Assembly (NCBI GenBank): GCA_035653595.1
Contig: DASRBO010000043.1
Location: 1-6,674 of the forward strand
Direction: 5' to 3'
Length of the DNA: 6,674 nt
Source: DASRBO01 sp035653595
GTDB lineage: Bacteria > Actinomycetota > Acidimicrobiia > Acidimicrobiales > JAJPHE01
How positions within the stretch are numbered: position 1 is the stretch's first letter; each line of letters begins with the position of its first letter. This document shows positions 5,627-6,674 of this stretch, one piece after another. The notes under the pieces were generated by a model, which was given only the letters and a program-made list of their open reading frames with translations, searched no databases and was not told the DNA's origin. A program made the position numbers and the translations under genes.

Positions 5627-5638
5627 AAATTTGGTAAG
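5621..5638. promoter_or_regulatory. Perfect 18-bp palindrome, probable operator of the XRE/nucleotidyltransferase pair
   Basis: CTTACCAAATTTGGTAAG reads the same on both strands and ends 8 nt before the GTG start of the XRE gene. An A/T core in an otherwise very GC-rich region and perfect symmetry fit a binding site for a dimeric HTH protein, most simply autoregulation by the XRE protein. A -10-like TAAGTT (5635-5640) would overlap it. Binding is inferred. Confidence 0.68.
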
Positions 5639-5646
5639 TTCGGTCG

Positions 5647-5991
5647 GTGTCGGCCGGCGAGCTGCTGCGGCTGGCCCGGACCAGCGCCGGGCTGACCCTG
5701 CGCCAGGTGGCGGACCGCACCGGGGTGGCCGAGTCCCGCCTGAGCGACTACGAGCGCGGCCGGCACCAGCCCTCGGCCGCCATGCTGGCTCGCCTGCTGG
5801 AGGCCACCGGCCACCAATTGGTGGCCCGTCGGCGGCCGGGGCCTGACCCGTTCCGCAACGGGGCGGTGCTGGCCGACCTGCTGAGCTTCGTGGACGCCGT
5901 GCCTTTTTCGGCCATGCACGAGCGCAGTGGCCGCACCCGGGCCCGGCCGCCCACCTGGGCCGAGGTGCTGTCGGCGGCGAGGCGGCGGTGA
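5647..5991 (+). CDS. XRE-family HTH protein, probable antitoxin/regulator of the downstream nucleotidyltransferase
   Basis: 114 residues. An XRE/Cro-type HTH covers about 5-60: ELLRLARTSAGLTLRQVADR (5-24), VAESRLSDYERGRHQPS (27-43, recognition helix with the classic 'S.YERGR..PS' element), LARLLEATGHQL (47-58). The C-terminal half (64-114), including DPFRNGAVLADLLSFVDAVP, is not a recognised DNA-binding domain and ends in a basic ARRR; in two-gene modules such a tail often contacts the partner protein (inference). Start is GTG 5647: it is the only usable start after the in-frame stop at 5635, and no convincing Shine-Dalgarno precedes it, so the mRNA may be leaderless. The stop overlaps the next gene's GTG start (GTGA), indicating translational coupling. 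A perfect palindrome lies just upstream, which suggests autoregulation. Antitoxin function is inferred from context. Confidence 0.85.
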   Translation: MSAGELLRLARTSAGLTLRQVADRTGVAESRLSDYERGRHQPSAAMLARLLEATGHQLVARRRPGPDPFRNGAVLADLLSFVDAVPFSAMHERSGRTRARPPTWAEVLSAARRR

Positions 5992-6599
5992 GCCCCACCT
6001 TCGCCGAGCGCATCCTGATCCTCGACCGCGCTCTGGACGAGGGCGGAATCGGCCACGGCTTCGGGGGTGCGGTGGCGCTGGCGTATTACGTGCAGGAGCC
6101 GCGGGCCACCCGCGACATCGACATCAACATCGCCTCCCCGACCGAGGAGGCCGAAGCGGTGCTGGCGCTCATGCCCGACGGCATCGAGGTGTCCCCCGAC
6201 GCCGGGGACGTGGTCCGGCGCGACGGCCAGGTGCGCCTGTGGTGGGACGGCCCGACCGGCATACCGGTCGATCTCTTCTTCCCCCAGCACGAGTTCCACC
6301 GCCAGGTGGAGCGGGACACCGGGCCGGTGCCTTTCCTCGACCGGACCATACCGATCATCTCCGCCACCCATCTGGCCGTGTTCAAGGCCCTGTTCAACCG
6401 GGGGCGGGACTGGCCCGACATCGAGGCCATGCTGGCCGCCGGCTCGGTCGACGCCGAGGCCGCCCTGGGCTGGGTGGCCCGACTGGTGGGGCCGGACTCC
6501 GGTCCCTTTGCCCGTCTCGAGACTCTGGTCGAAGCGACCGCTCCCGGGGAGGGGACGGGCAGGCCACCGGTGATCGACTGGTCGGCCTTCGGCACCTGA
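5988..6599 (+). CDS. AbiEii/MenT-like nucleotidyltransferase, probable toxin of a two-gene module
   Basis: 203 residues. It has the nucleotidyltransferase (NTase) fold signature: GFGGAVALAYY (24-34) with the Gly-Gly of the NTP-binding loop, RATRDIDINIA (39-49) giving the metal-binding D43-x-D45, and a third carboxylate D95 in GIPVDLFFP. Further on, HLAVFKALFNRGRDWPDIEAM (128-148) carries the K133...R138...D144 pattern common in AbiEii-like proteins. All expected catalytic residues are present, so it is probably active. Established relatives: AbiEii phage-abortive-infection toxin of Streptococcus/Lactococcus (proposed to be GTP-binding) and mycobacterial MenT toxins, which add nucleotides to tRNA ends. 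Substrate here is unknown; it could instead be an aminoglycoside-type or house-keeping NTase. GTG 5988 lies in a 4-bp overlap (GTGA) with the XRE gene. The usual AbiEi-type antitoxin is absent; the XRE gene occupies its place. A strong hairpin follows. Confidence 0.85.
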   Translation: MSPTFAERILILDRALDEGGIGHGFGGAVALAYYVQEPRATRDIDINIASPTEEAEAVLALMPDGIEVSPDAGDVVRRDGQVRLWWDGPTGIPVDLFFPQHEFHRQVERDTGPVPFLDRTIPIISATHLAVFKALFNRGRDWPDIEAMLAAGSVDAEAALGWVARLVGPDSGPFARLETLVEATAPGEGTGRPPVIDWSAFGT

Positions 6600-6614
6600 G
6601 CCCGGTCCCGCTAC

Positions 6615-6645
6615 CCCGGCCCGACGCCCCCGGCGTCGGGCTGGG
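6615..6645 (+). terminator. GC-rich 14-bp hairpin closing the XRE/nucleotidyltransferase operon
   Basis: The stem is 6615-6628 paired with 6632-6645, with one G-T wobble and a 3-nt CCC loop; the inner arms are CCCGACGCC and GGCGTCGGG. It begins 15 nt after the TGA at 6599. No U tract follows (CACCCCTTGG), so it resembles the GC-rich, U-poor terminators common in high-GC actinobacteria. The rest of the window (6646-6674) shows no gene. Confidence 0.6.
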
Positions 6646-6674
6646 CACCCCTTGGCCGGCCGGGCGGTAGGTAA

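Noticed and set aside
5988..6599. Reading the nucleotidyltransferase and XRE genes as a mobile-element cargo
   Set aside because: No terminal repeats, integrase, tRNA or attachment site is visible, and base composition matches the neighbours.

Overview
The window comes from a high-GC genome. By eye it is far above 60% GC, with G/C-rich third codon positions, several GTG starts, and at least one transcript that looks leaderless or nearly so. These traits, with the gene repertoire (stand-alone receiver protein, ArsR-SRPBCC regulator, Yx(FWY)xxD-type secreted protein, XRE/AbiEii-like pair), suggest an actinobacterium (Actinomycetota), possibly an Acidimicrobiia-like lineage. The sequence alone does not settle the taxon. 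Eight protein genes are supported. No RNA gene, CRISPR array, insertion sequence or prophage is visible.

Layout: (1) 22-321, minus: a small ABM-like (dimeric ferredoxin-fold) protein. (2) 453-800, minus: a receiver-only response regulator. (3) 958-1923, plus: a DMT-superfamily membrane transporter, divergent from the receiver gene and overlapping tail-to-tail by 14 bp with (4) 1910-3724, minus: glmS, glucosamine-6-phosphate synthase, the one clear housekeeping gene. (5) 3747-4007, minus: a small unrecognised protein 22 bp upstream of glmS and probably co-transcribed with it. (6) 4117-4947, minus: a fused ArsR-type HTH / SRPBCC regulator. Its gene is separated from (5) by a 13-bp hairpin, and its promoter carries two matching 16-bp operator-like dyads. 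(7) 5108-5593, plus: a small secreted protein of the Lipoprotein_15/COG4315 type, transcribed divergently from (6) and preceded by a possible SigF/SigB-class stress promoter. (8) 5647-5991 and 5988-6599, plus: an XRE-family HTH protein and an AbiEii-like nucleotidyltransferase in a GTGA start/stop overlap. They are preceded by a perfect 18-bp palindrome and followed by a long GC-rich hairpin.

The most interesting part is 5595-6645. It looks like a compact, self-contained toxin-antitoxin-type module (XRE regulator plus MenT/AbiEii-like nucleotidyltransferase) with its own palindromic operator and its own flanking hairpins. The operator interlocks with the hairpin that follows the upstream secreted-protein gene, since both use the same CTTACC arm. 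The second regulatory highlight is the two-operator promoter at 4940-4988. The rest is ordinary chromosomal gene content. No intergenic stretch exceeds about 160 bp. The gaps at 322-452 and 801-957 hold ribosome-binding sites but no promoter or terminator I can support.
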